Below, piece after piece: positions 1 to 6,090 of a DNA stretch of 9,505 nt. Every line of letters starts with the position of its first letter. Within the stretch, counting starts at the first letter, position 1. The stretch lies in the NCBI GenBank assembly GCA_035652755.1, contig DASRDE010000214.1, forward strand, positions 1 to 9,505, given 5' to 3'. This DNA comes from DASRDE01 sp035652755. Its GTDB lineage: Bacteria; Vulcanimicrobiota; Vulcanimicrobiia; Vulcanimicrobiales; Vulcanimicrobiaceae. The translations under genes were made by a program, and so were the position numbers. Below the pieces are notes generated by a model. The model was not told where the DNA came from, made no database searches, and saw nothing but the letters and a program-made list of their open reading frames with translations.

Positions 1-1
1 G

Positions 2-1249
2 GTTTTTTTGGTGTATGCCTTCGCGAAACGCCTGACCGGATCGACGCCGTTCGCCGCCATCGCAGGCGGGCTGCTCGTGCTCGACGGATTCCACTTCGCG
101 CAATCGCGCATCGCGACGCCGGAAATTACGGTCGCCTTCTTCTCGCTGGCGATTTTATACGCGTTCTACCGCTACTGGCAGGCAGTCGGAGAATCGCCGC
201 CCGGACCGGCCGTTCCGGTGCGCAAGCTCGCTGTAGCCGCGGCAATCGCTCTGTGCGCGGGCTGCGCCGCCCCGTACGTTTTCATCGGCGTTCTCGGGCA
301 CCAATCCGGCGCGGCGGTCGCCCTCATGGCCTGCCTTTTCACCTTGGCCGTCTACACGGTGCTGCGAATCAGGATTGCCGGCAGCGGTCCGGGTGCGGGG
401 TGGCTATGGGCAACCGCAATCCTGTGCGGCTTGGGCGCAGCCTCGAAGTGGAACGTGCTCTTCGACGTGCTTCTGGTCTGCGCGTTCGCCTGCGCGATAC
501 CGTACATGCACGGCATGCGCGCGCGCATTCCGGCCGACTTGTTTCTTTCGGCGGTGTTCTCGGTTACGATCGCGATTTATTTGGCCGCCTATATCCCCTT
601 CTTCTTGACGCCGCACCCCGCGACGTACGAAGCGCGAAACGATCTGACCGGGCTGATGGACCTTCAGTATCAGATGTACACGTACCACGACGTGACGGTG
701 ACCCGCAACGCGCCGCATCCATACAGTTCGAAGTGGTGGGAGTGGCCGCTGCTGATTCAGCCGATCGCGTACTGGTATAAGGATTTTCGTTTGCCGCAAT
801 CGGCGCAGGTCGCTTCGGCCTGCTGCGTTGCCGAAATCATCGCGCTGCCCAATCCGGTCAGTTGGTGGTTCGGCCTGCTTTCCGTACCGTTGATGGGCGC
901 GCTCGCATGGCTGAACCTGCGTCGAGGGTTGCTGCTGCTGTACGCCGCCTACTTCGCGCAATGGCTTCCGTGGATTGCCTCGCCGCGAATGCTCTTCGAG
1001 TACCACTTCTTCCCGAACGACGCCATCATTATTTTGGCGGACACCGTTGCGCTCAAGTGGCTGTACGACCTTGCCCGCAAGCGCGGGCCGGAAGAAGAGC
1101 GCATCGCGCGCTCGGGCATCGGCGTCTTCCTGCTTGCGTGCCTTGCCGCGTTCGTCTACTTCTATCCCGTCCTCGCGGCGGACCACATCCCGTACAACGT
1201 GTGGCTCTCGCGGATGTGGTTTCGCCACTGGATCATCGGACCGGGCTAA
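2..1249 (+). CDS. PMT-family dolichyl-phosphate-mannose-type protein glycosyltransferase, 5'-truncated
   Basis: This is the C-terminal ~415 residues of a polytopic membrane glycosyltransferase of the protein O-mannosyltransferase (PMT/GT39) type. These enzymes move mannose from a polyprenyl-phosphate carrier to exported proteins on the outer face of the membrane. The frame is open to the window edge, and the first start-like codon (TTG at 8) lies inside a conserved segment, so the true start is upstream. Seen here: a LLVLDGFHFAQSR segment near residue 25, which in PMTs follows an early membrane helix; AASKWN near 148; many hydrophobic stretches; and a C-terminal block with HPYSSKWWEWP, a NPVSWW segment, LPWIASPRMLFEYHFFP, and a final FYPVL plus IPY. 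This block matches the PMT C-terminal four-helix domain. The N-terminal catalytic acidic residues are outside the window. The stop is TAA. Only 15 bases separate it from the convergent leuB stop, and I see no hairpin terminator there. The sugar and protein substrates cannot be told from sequence. Confidence 0.88.
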   Translation, partial: VFLVYAFAKRLTGSTPFAAIAGGLLVLDGFHFAQSRIATPEITVAFFSLAILYAFYRYWQAVGESPPGPAVPVRKLAVAAAIALCAGCAAPYVFIGVLGHQSGAAVALMACLFTLAVYTVLRIRIAGSGPGAGWLWATAILCGLGAASKWNVLFDVLLVCAFACAIPYMHGMRARIPADLFLSAVFSVTIAIYLAAYIPFFLTPHPATYEARNDLTGLMDLQYQMYTYHDVTVTRNAPHPYSSKWWEWPLLIQPIAYWYKDFRLPQSAQVASACCVAEIIALPNPVSWWFGLLSVPLMGALAWLNLRRGLLLLYAAYFAQWLPWIASPRMLFEYHFFPNDAIIILADTVALKWLYDLARKRGPEEERIARSGIGVFLLACLAAFVYFYPVLAADHIPYNVWLSRMWFRHWIIGPG

Positions 1250-1264
1250 CGGGGCTTGCGCAGA

Positions 1265-2344
1265 TCAGGACAACAACGATAACACGCGGCCGGTAAACGC
1301 CGCAGTGTCGAGCCACGGCTGACCAGCAGCGGCCAGTTCCCGCGTGCGTGCGCCCGATGCAAAGGCGCGTTCGACGCCGCGTTCGATTTTGAGCGCGCCG
1401 TCTTCATCGCTCAGCGAATGACGAAGCAGCATGGCCGCCGAGAGAATCGCCGCCGTCGGATTCGCCACGCCCGTGCCGGCGATGTCGGGCGCGCTGCCGC
1501 TAATCGGCTCGTACAGGCCGAATTGTCCGTGCGCGGTTTTTCTCGTGCCCAGGCTCGCGCTGGGCAGATTACCGATCGAGCCGGTGAGCATCGCGGCCTC
1601 GTCCGAAAGAATGTCGCCGAACATATTCTCGGTGACGATGACGTCGAAGTGCGCCGGCTTGCGCACGAGCTGCATCGCCGCGTTGTCGACGAGCAGATGA
1701 TCGAGCGCGACGTCCGGATATTCGCGCGCGACGCGATCGACGACGCGCCGCCACAGGCGCGACGTTTCCAGGATGTTCTGCTTGTCGATCGACGTGAGGC
1801 GCTTTCTGCGCACACGCGCGAGGTCGAAGGCAACGCGCGCGATGCGCTCGATCTCCGGCGCGCGGTAGATCATCGTGTCGACGGCTTCCTCGATGCCGTC
1901 TTCGCCTGTCCGCTGCTCCTTGGGCTTGCCGAAGTAGATGCCGCCGGTCAGTTCGCGAACGACGACCAAGTCCAGGCCGCGCACCAACTCGGGCAGCAGC
2001 GTGGAGGCACTCTCGAGTCCGGAAAAGACGCGCACGGGGCGCACGTTCGCGTACAGCTCGTAATCGCGCCGCAACAGAAAAAGGGCGTACTCGGGGCGTT
2101 CGGCCAGCGGTTTGCCCTCGTATTGCGGTAAGCCCACCGAACCGAACAGGATACCGGCGCTTCGTTCGCAGAGTTCGCGCGCCCGCTCGGGGAGCGCAGG
2201 CTCGCCGCGCGCCAGGGCTGCGCCGCCTACCTCTGCCTCGATACACTCGAGATCGGGGCGTACTTCGCGCAATACGCGCACCGCGGAGCGCGTGACTTCA
2301 GGCCCGATGCCGTCGCCGGGCAGTACCGCGATGCTGGCGGGCAA
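1265..2344 (-). CDS. leuB: 3-isopropylmalate dehydrogenase
   Basis: LeuB catalyses NAD-dependent oxidative decarboxylation of (2R,3S)-3-isopropylmalate, the third step of leucine biosynthesis in the cytoplasm. The 359 residues equal the family's usual length. Visible landmarks are the N-terminal strand and loop LPGDGIGPE (residues 8-16), substrate arginines in LLRRDYELYANVRP (90-103) and VVVRELTGGIYFG (R130, Y137), the catalytic lysine in SIDKQN (K188), metal and substrate aspartates at D220, D244 and D248 in VDNAAMQL and NMFGDILSDEAAMLTGSIG (240-258), and the cofactor loop GSAPDIAG (283-290) followed by ANP. The start is TTG at 2344-2342: the preceding in-frame codons are GCG and the divIVA stop TAG, and the first beta strand begins three residues later, so no other start fits. 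No good Shine-Dalgarno site precedes it, so translation probably depends on termination of divIVA 3 bases upstream. It is the last gene of the minus-strand operon. No other leu gene is in the window, and the relative tartrate/isocitrate dehydrogenases fit less well than LeuB. Confidence 0.94.
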   Translation of the reverse strand: MPASIAVLPGDGIGPEVTRSAVRVLREVRPDLECIEAEVGGAALARGEPALPERARELCERSAGILFGSVGLPQYEGKPLAERPEYALFLLRRDYELYANVRPVRVFSGLESASTLLPELVRGLDLVVVRELTGGIYFGKPKEQRTGEDGIEEAVDTMIYRAPEIERIARVAFDLARVRRKRLTSIDKQNILETSRLWRRVVDRVAREYPDVALDHLLVDNAAMQLVRKPAHFDVIVTENMFGDILSDEAAMLTGSIGNLPSASLGTRKTAHGQFGLYEPISGSAPDIAGTGVANPTAAILSAAMLLRHSLSDEDGALKIERGVERAFASGARTRELAAAGQPWLDTAAFTGRVLSLLS

Positions 2345-2347
2345 CGC

Positions 2348-2893
2348 CTAATAAACCGTAATGCGCGTGGCCTCGGCGGGTTCGGCGGCGGGAACTGCGG
2401 CCGTTTCGCCGGACTCCGCGTGCGTCTGCGACGCGCCGTTGACGGGGGGCACCGTCCTTTCGAGCAGCGCGAGATGCGTCATCAGCAAACTGCGCAGCTC
2501 GCTCTTGGCCTTCTCTGCAGACTCGATCGCGCGCTGGTGTTCGCGGCGGGCTTCTGCGGCGGAATCCGTGAACGTCGCGATCTCGCGCTCGGCGCTGATG
2601 CGCGCCTGCTCCTTGATCAAATCCGCTTCCTTGTGTGCCGCCGCCTTGACCTCGTCGGCCGTTCGCTGCGCGAGCACGAGCGTGTTCTGCAGCGACTCCT
2701 CCATCGCTTTAAAGTGGCTGATGCGATCCTTCAAGTCGGCGACTTCCGCTCCGAGCGCGGCAATGTGCTGCGCGTCGTCTTCGAGCGTTTCAATAATCTC
2801 GTCGAGAAATTGATCGACCTCCGTTCGATCGTAGCCCTGAAGCGCTTTCTTGAAGCTCTTGTGCTGAATGTCGATCGGGGTGATCTTTTGCAT
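2348..2893 (-). CDS. divIVA: DivIVA-family cell pole/septum protein
   Basis: DivIVA proteins bind negatively curved membrane at poles and division sites through an N-terminal lipid-binding domain and self-assemble through coiled coils, recruiting division or growth proteins. This 181-residue protein has the conserved N-terminus: ITPIDIQHKSF (4-14), then the GYDRTEVDQFLDE block (20-32). Residues ~33-140 form a long, charged, heptad-like coiled coil (EIIETLEDDAQHI, KDRISHFKAMEESLQ, AAEARREHQRAIESAEKAK). The tail (~145-181) is rich in Ala, Glu and Pro and likely disordered. The two tip residues that contact the membrane in Bacillus DivIVA (Phe17-Arg18) align with Leu18-Gln19 here. The ATG start has a good AGAGGG ribosome site (2900-2905) 6 bases upstream, placed inside the end of sepF. 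The sepF stop is 3 bases before it, and leuB starts 3 bases after its own TAG. Length and tail favour DivIVA over GpsB. Adjacency to sepF follows the well-known ylmE-sepF-divIVA order of Gram-positive genomes. Confidence 0.92.
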   Translation of the reverse strand: MQKITPIDIQHKSFKKALQGYDRTEVDQFLDEIIETLEDDAQHIAALGAEVADLKDRISHFKAMEESLQNTLVLAQRTADEVKAAAHKEADLIKEQARISAEREIATFTDSAAEARREHQRAIESAEKAKSELRSLLMTHLALLERTVPPVNGASQTHAESGETAAVPAAEPAEATRITVY

Positions 2894-2896
2894 GCG

Positions 2897-3313
2897 CTAC
2901 CCTCTGTTCGATAGAAAATCGAGTGAGCCGTCGGCCATCATGGAATCCCGAAGTCCTTGCGCGTTGACGACGACTCCCGCCGGGACCACCAGATAGATCG
3001 CCTCGGCGAGTTTTTGGATCTTTCCGTCGATCGTGTACGCGACGCCGGACGTAAAGTCGACGACGCGCTGCAGCAGCGAACGATCCGCGTTCTGCAGATT
3101 GACGATCACGACTTGACGGCTGCGCAGCGCATCGGCGATCTCCGTGACGTCGCCGAACGCCCGCGGCGAATAGACGCTGACTTCGGTACCGCCGCGCCGA
3201 CCGGCGTTCGTAAGCGGAACCACGGTTCTCGAACCCGCCGGCTCGTCTTCGTAGAGTTCTTCGTCTTCGTCGTTCATCGCGAAGAACGAGCCGATTTTGC
3301 TGAACATGCTCAT
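2897..3313 (-). CDS. sepF: Cell division protein SepF
   Basis: SepF is a membrane anchor and bundling factor for FtsZ at the division septum. The 138 residues show its three parts: an N-terminal amphipathic membrane helix (MSMFSKIGSFFAM, 1-13); an acidic flexible linker (NDEDEELYEDE, 14-24, and on to ~45); and the SepF core (~46-135) with VVIVNLQNADRSLLQRVVDF (68-87), SGVAYTIDGKIQKLAEAIYL (89-108) and VVPAGVVV. The core matches the FtsZ-binding dimer domain (formerly DUF552). The start is the first of two nearby ATGs (M1 rather than M3), because a strong GAGGTGA ribosome site lies 6 bases upstream of it. The stop is TAG, followed by one codon and the divIVA ATG in the same frame. FtsZ, FtsA, ylmG and ylmH are not in the window, so the usual division cluster is reduced to yggS-sepF-divIVA. 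Confidence 0.94.
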   Translation of the reverse strand: MSMFSKIGSFFAMNDEDEELYEDEPAGSRTVVPLTNAGRRGGTEVSVYSPRAFGDVTEIADALRSRQVVIVNLQNADRSLLQRVVDFTSGVAYTIDGKIQKLAEAIYLVVPAGVVVNAQGLRDSMMADGSLDFLSNRG

Positions 3314-3318
3314 GGCAA

Positions 3319-3327
3319 CTCACCTCA
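3319..3327 (-). promoter_or_regulatory. Ribosome binding site of sepF
   Basis: The minus strand reads TGAGGTGAG, ending 5 bases before the ATG at 3313. It is the strongest Shine-Dalgarno match in the left operon and decides for the first ATG of sepF. It overlaps an in-frame mini-ORF, ATG-AGG-TGA (3328-3320), whose TGA would also stop any read-through from the upstream yggS amber stop. Whether the mini-ORF is translated is unknown. Confidence 0.7.
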
Positions 3328-3330
3328 TTC

Positions 3331-3343
3331 GGCCGCGCCGGCC
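3331..3343 (-). other. Short GC hairpin in the yggS-sepF gap
   Basis: GGCCG-CGC-CGGCC (plus-strand reading) is a 5-bp all-GC stem with a 3-base loop. It lies in the 39-base gap after the yggS stop and just upstream of the sepF ribosome site. There is no T tract, so it is not an intrinsic terminator. It could affect initiation or message stability, or be a chance product of GC-rich sequence. Confidence 0.25.
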
Positions 3344-3352
3344 TGCGCGCGG

Positions 3353-4018
3353 CTACATTACCGCGTTCTTCGACGCCGGGCGCGCGGGTCTTGGTCCGAA
3401 GATCGTCGTGCCGACGCGGATCATCGTCGAGCCCGCCGCGACCGCCTCACGCCAGTCGCCGGACATCCCGATCGAGAGCGTGCTGCCGCCGACGCGGCTA
3501 AAGACGCTTGCCGCCAGTTCGAAGGCGCGCGAAATCTCCGAGCGGTCGCCGCTCAGCGGGCCGATGGCCATGACGCCGTCCAGGCGCAAGTGCGGCAGGG
3601 CGCGCACCGTGTCGGCGAGCGCTTCGGCCTGCTCGGGTGGGCAGCCGAACCGCTCGGACGGAGAAATATTGAGCTGCAGCAGAACGGGCAGCCGTTTGTT
3701 CAGCGCAGCGGCCGCTTGGTCGAGCGCCTGCGCGGCGCGCGCCCTATCGATGCTCTGGACGACGTCGAACGCCGCGGCGACGGTCTTGGCCTTGTTCGTT
3801 TGGAGATGGCCGATGAAGTGCTTGGTCACGCCCGACAGGCGCGGGCTTGCGGCGAATTTGCGCTGCGCCTCTTGGACGTAATTCTCGGCAATCTCGGAAA
3901 CGCCGGCATCAATTGCCTCTTCGATCGCCGGGAGCGGTTGAAACTTCGTCACGGCCACGATGCGGACGCCGGCGGGCACTTCCGCCCGCAGTTCAGCGTA
4001 CCGCTGCGCGATCGTCAA
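3353..4018 (-). CDS. yggS: YggS/YlmE-type pyridoxal-phosphate homeostasis protein
   Basis: This is a single-domain PLP-binding TIM-barrel protein (alanine racemase N-terminal fold) without known enzyme activity. The family (YggS, YlmE, PLPHP/PROSC) buffers pyridoxal phosphate and affects amino-acid pools. The 221 residues match the family. The PLP lysine is K25 in IVAVTKFQP (20-28). Other landmarks are IAENYVQEA (43-51), HFIGHLQTNKAK (67-78), QSIDR (88-92), LQLNIS (114-119) and the phosphate-binding end LSIGMSGDW (181-189) with GSTMIRVGTTIFGPR (196-210). The start is TTG at 4018-4016, inside the last codons of lgt (26-base overlap). An AGG-containing ribosome-site-like sequence lies about 9 bases upstream, and no ATG or GTG stands nearby in frame. 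The N-terminal helix TIAQRYAELR fits the family, supporting this start. Its place before sepF parallels ylmE in the Bacillus division cluster. Confidence 0.93.
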   Translation of the reverse strand: MTIAQRYAELRAEVPAGVRIVAVTKFQPLPAIEEAIDAGVSEIAENYVQEAQRKFAASPRLSGVTKHFIGHLQTNKAKTVAAAFDVVQSIDRARAAQALDQAAAALNKRLPVLLQLNISPSERFGCPPEQAEALADTVRALPHLRLDGVMAIGPLSGDRSEISRAFELAASVFSRVGGSTLSIGMSGDWREAVAAGSTMIRVGTTIFGPRPARPASKNAVM

Positions 4019-4853
4019 CCAGAACCGCCTCGCGGCGTTCTTCGGTTCGTATGCCGCGGCGATAACAGTACACGATCATCGCGATGCCGATCGGGATCAT
4101 CGGGATCGCGTACAGCTGTCCGCCGGTTATGCCGTGCCACAGAAAATCCGCATGACGCCAATGCTCGGCGAACGTCCGCGTGATGCCGTAAATGGTGAAC
4201 CAGGACCACGCCGTTACGCCGTCGGGCAGACGCCGCCGGTAGATGAAATAGACGATCGGCAGCGTGAGGGCGTCGAGCAACCCCTCGTACAACTGCGACG
4301 GGTGGCGGTACTGCGGGCCCCACGTGGCGGTGTCTCCGGGGATCATGCACCACGGGCGATCCGGCGTGCAAATGTCGCCCCAGAGCTCGTCGTTGATGAA
4401 GTTGACCAGACGCGTGAGCGCGATGCCGACCGGCAGCAGCACGACGACTTCGTCGGTGAGCACCGAGAACGTCAGGCCCGGATGCTTGCGCAGGTAGAGC
4501 AGAATCGCGACGATGACGCCCACGAGGCCGCCGTGGAATGCCATGCCGCCGTTCCAGACCGCGATGATATTGATCGGGTTGGAAAGGTACGCGGAGGCGT
4601 CGTGCTTGCTGATGATGTCGTTGATGACGAAGAACGTGCGGCCGCCGATGAGCACGCCCAGCAGCGCGTAGAACAGGAAGTCCTGGATCTGCTCGCGCGT
4701 CAAGCCCAAGCGGCGCCGGCCCTGCGGCCGGCTCATCCAAAGATAGACCGCAATAAATCCGACGAGGTAGGATATGCCGTACCAATGGACGGCAAGCGGT
4801 CCCAAGCGGAACGCGATCGGATTGATGTTCGGATAGGTGAACCAATGCGTCAT
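3993..4853 (-). CDS. lgt: Prolipoprotein diacylglyceryl transferase
   Basis: Lgt moves the diacylglyceryl group of phosphatidylglycerol to the lipobox cysteine of prelipoproteins, the first step of lipoprotein maturation, at the cytoplasmic membrane. The 286 residues with about seven hydrophobic segments fit the family. Landmarks are LAVHWYGISYLVGF (20-33, Y25), NGGMAFHGGLVGV (101-113, with the essential histidine H107), the signature region LTRLVNFINDELWG (146-159, with R148, N151 and E156), HPSQLYEGLLDAL (184-196), YGITRTFAEHWR (222-233), and TGGQLYAIPMIPIGI (243-257). The signature differs from the usual G-R-x-[GA]-N-F-x-N-G-E form: the glycines are replaced by T147, V150 and D155, while arginine, asparagine and glutamate are kept. 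The ATG start has no clear ribosome site. It is the first gene of the minus-strand operon and overlaps yggS by 26 bases. lspA, for the next step of the pathway, lies in the divergent operon. Confidence 0.93.
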   Translation of the reverse strand: MTHWFTYPNINPIAFRLGPLAVHWYGISYLVGFIAVYLWMSRPQGRRRLGLTREQIQDFLFYALLGVLIGGRTFFVINDIISKHDASAYLSNPINIIAVWNGGMAFHGGLVGVIVAILLYLRKHPGLTFSVLTDEVVVLLPVGIALTRLVNFINDELWGDICTPDRPWCMIPGDTATWGPQYRHPSQLYEGLLDALTLPIVYFIYRRRLPDGVTAWSWFTIYGITRTFAEHWRHADFLWHGITGGQLYAIPMIPIGIAMIVYCYRRGIRTEERREAVLVDDRAAVR

Positions 4854-4898
4854 CAGTCTTAACTTCTATCAGGAATGACAAGGGGAGGGTTTGGCTAA
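4854..4898. promoter_or_regulatory. Divergent control region between lgt and ccdA
   Basis: These 45 bases separate the two divergent operons, so both promoters must lie here or reach into the opposite gene. On the minus strand, TG-A-TAGAAG (4871-4863) resembles an extended -10 element. It ends only 9 bases before the lgt ATG, which would give a transcript with almost no leader. I find no convincing -35 for it. On the plus strand, AGGGGAGGG (4881-4889) is a strong ribosome site 9 bases before the ccdA ATG, but I see no clear -10/-35 pair. Promoter placement is inference. Confidence 0.4.
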
Positions 4899-5639
4899 AT
4901 GAGCGGGGTGGCCGCTGCGCACCTAACCGTCGGGATCGCCTTTCTGGCGGGGCTCGTTTCCTTCGTTTCTCCGTGCGTCCTCCCGCTGGTTCCGGCGTAC
5001 CTGTCCTTTCTGACGGGCCTGAGCGTGGAAGAACTGCGCGAAAACGCGCGGGTGGACGTGCGCGTTCATGCCGTGACGCACGCGACCGCCTTTATTGCCG
5101 GATTCACGGCAGTCTTCGTGCTGCTCGGCGCGTCGGCAAGCGCGATCGGCGGCGCGCTGCGCGACAATCAAGTGCTCATCGCGCGCATCGGCGGCGTGAT
5201 CGTCATCATCCTGGGCCTGCAGATGCTCGGCGTGCTGCGCATGCGCTTTCTCGCTGCCGACACCCGGATCCAAGTCCGGAGCGACCGGCGCTCGGTGCTG
5301 GCCTCCGTGCTGGTCGGCCTGGCGTTCGCGGCCGGCTGGTCCCCCTGCATCGGTCCGATTTTGGCCGGCATTCTCGCCCTGGCCTCACAAGAACACAGCG
5401 TCCGGCAGGGAGCGTGGCTGCTCTTCGTCTATTCCATGGGGCTCGCAGTGCCGTTTTTCGTGACCGCGCTCGCGGTCGGCGCCGTCGTCCCGGCACTGGG
5501 GCGCATCAAGCGCTACTTGCCGGCCATCGAGATGGCTGCGGGCGCCTTCATGATTGCCACGGGAGTCGTTCTTGTCACTAACTCGTTCCTACGCATCGCC
5601 GGATGGTTCTACCAGTTTGTCCCAAAGCCGAATCTCTGA
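4899..5639 (+). CDS. ccdA: CcdA-type thiol-disulfide redox membrane protein
   Basis: CcdA is the short form of the DsbD transmembrane domain. It carries reducing power from cytoplasmic thioredoxin across the membrane to extracytoplasmic thioredoxin-like proteins, often for cytochrome c maturation or disulfide repair. The 246 residues contain about six hydrophobic segments. The redox cysteines are in the expected paired motifs: LVSFVSPCVLPLVPAYLSFL (19-38, C26) in the first helix and AAGWSPCIGPILAG (144-157, C150) in the fourth. The start is ATG with the AGGGGAGGG ribosome site, and it is the first gene of the plus-strand operon. The lspA ATG follows the stop by 10 bases, or lspA overlaps it if an upstream TTG is used. 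No thioredoxin-like partner (ResA, CcsX) or cytochrome biogenesis gene is in the window, so its client is unknown. Confidence 0.92.
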   Translation: MSGVAAAHLTVGIAFLAGLVSFVSPCVLPLVPAYLSFLTGLSVEELRENARVDVRVHAVTHATAFIAGFTAVFVLLGASASAIGGALRDNQVLIARIGGVIVIILGLQMLGVLRMRFLAADTRIQVRSDRRSVLASVLVGLAFAAGWSPCIGPILAGILALASQEHSVRQGAWLLFVYSMGLAVPFFVTALAVGAVVPALGRIKRYLPAIEMAAGAFMIATGVVLVTNSFLRIAGWFYQFVPKPNL

Positions 5640-5649
5640 TATCGCGCAG

Positions 5650-6090
5650 ATGCTGGGCGTAGCGGCCCTCGTCGTCGCGCTCGACCAATACACCAAGCAC
5701 CTGATCACGTCGAGCTTTCTGCCCGGGGAGAGCCGCTTCGTCATTCCGCATTTTCTGAAGTGGACGTACGAGCAGAACGTGCACGGGGCATTCGGCTTGT
5801 TCGGCTCCTCGCCGTTTCTGCTCATCGTCATGGCCCTGATCGTGCTCGGCGTCTTCTGGTTTTCGTTTCGAGAACACACGCACGAGTCGCTCGTCGTGCG
5901 GATCGCTTTCGGCATGATCCTCGGCGGCGCGATCGGCAACATCATCGATCGCGTGCACTTCCGGTACGTCGTCGACTTCATCGATTTCTATCGCATCTGG
6001 CCGAATATTTTCAACGTCGCCGATGCCTGCATTACGTGCGGCGTGATCCTGCTGATCCTCGCCAGCCTTGCAGCACGTCGTCACGCCTGA
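5650..6090 (+). CDS. lspA: Lipoprotein signal peptidase (signal peptidase II)
   Basis: LspA is the membrane aspartyl protease that removes the signal peptide from diacylglyceryl-prolipoproteins, acting directly after Lgt. With the ATG at 5650 it has 146 residues and four membrane segments. Landmarks are ALDQYTKHL (10-18), YEQNVHGAFGLF (40-51, the variable RNxGAAF motif), GNIIDRVHFRYVVDFIDF (96-113, catalytic D109), and NIFNVADACITCGV (119-132, catalytic D125). The start is uncertain. The ATG leaves only 11 residues before the conserved Asp, with no ribosome site, though Bacillus LspA is similarly short. A TTG at 5617, inside ccdA (23-base overlap), would add 11 residues and give a fuller first helix. 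The gene overlaps rluD by 23 bases at its 3' end. An lspA-rluD pair is common in bacteria. Confidence 0.92.
   Translation: MLGVAALVVALDQYTKHLITSSFLPGESRFVIPHFLKWTYEQNVHGAFGLFGSSPFLLIVMALIVLGVFWFSFREHTHESLVVRIAFGMILGGAIGNIIDRVHFRYVVDFIDFYRIWPNIFNVADACITCGVILLILASLAARRHA

Noticed and set aside
404..1228. 274-codon minus-strand open frame opposite the PMT gene
   Set aside because: Same reasoning: a compositional shadow of a conserved membrane protein gene.
1250..1264. Possible bidirectional terminator between the convergent PMT and leuB genes
   Set aside because: The 15 bases contain no stem-loop or T tract that I can recognise.
3331..3343. Rho-independent terminator after yggS
   Set aside because: The hairpin has only five pairs and no T tract, and sepF follows at once with a strong ribosome site.
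2957..4183. Long open frame (408 codons) on the plus strand opposite sepF, yggS and part of lgt
   Set aside because: It is antisense to well-recognised genes, its translation is rich in Arg, Asp and His with no family resemblance, and such open antisense frames are common in GC-rich DNA.
5554..5616. TTG start at 5554 for lspA
   Set aside because: It would overlap ccdA by 86 bases and add a polar N-terminus foreign to LspA; ATG 5650 or TTG 5617 fit better.
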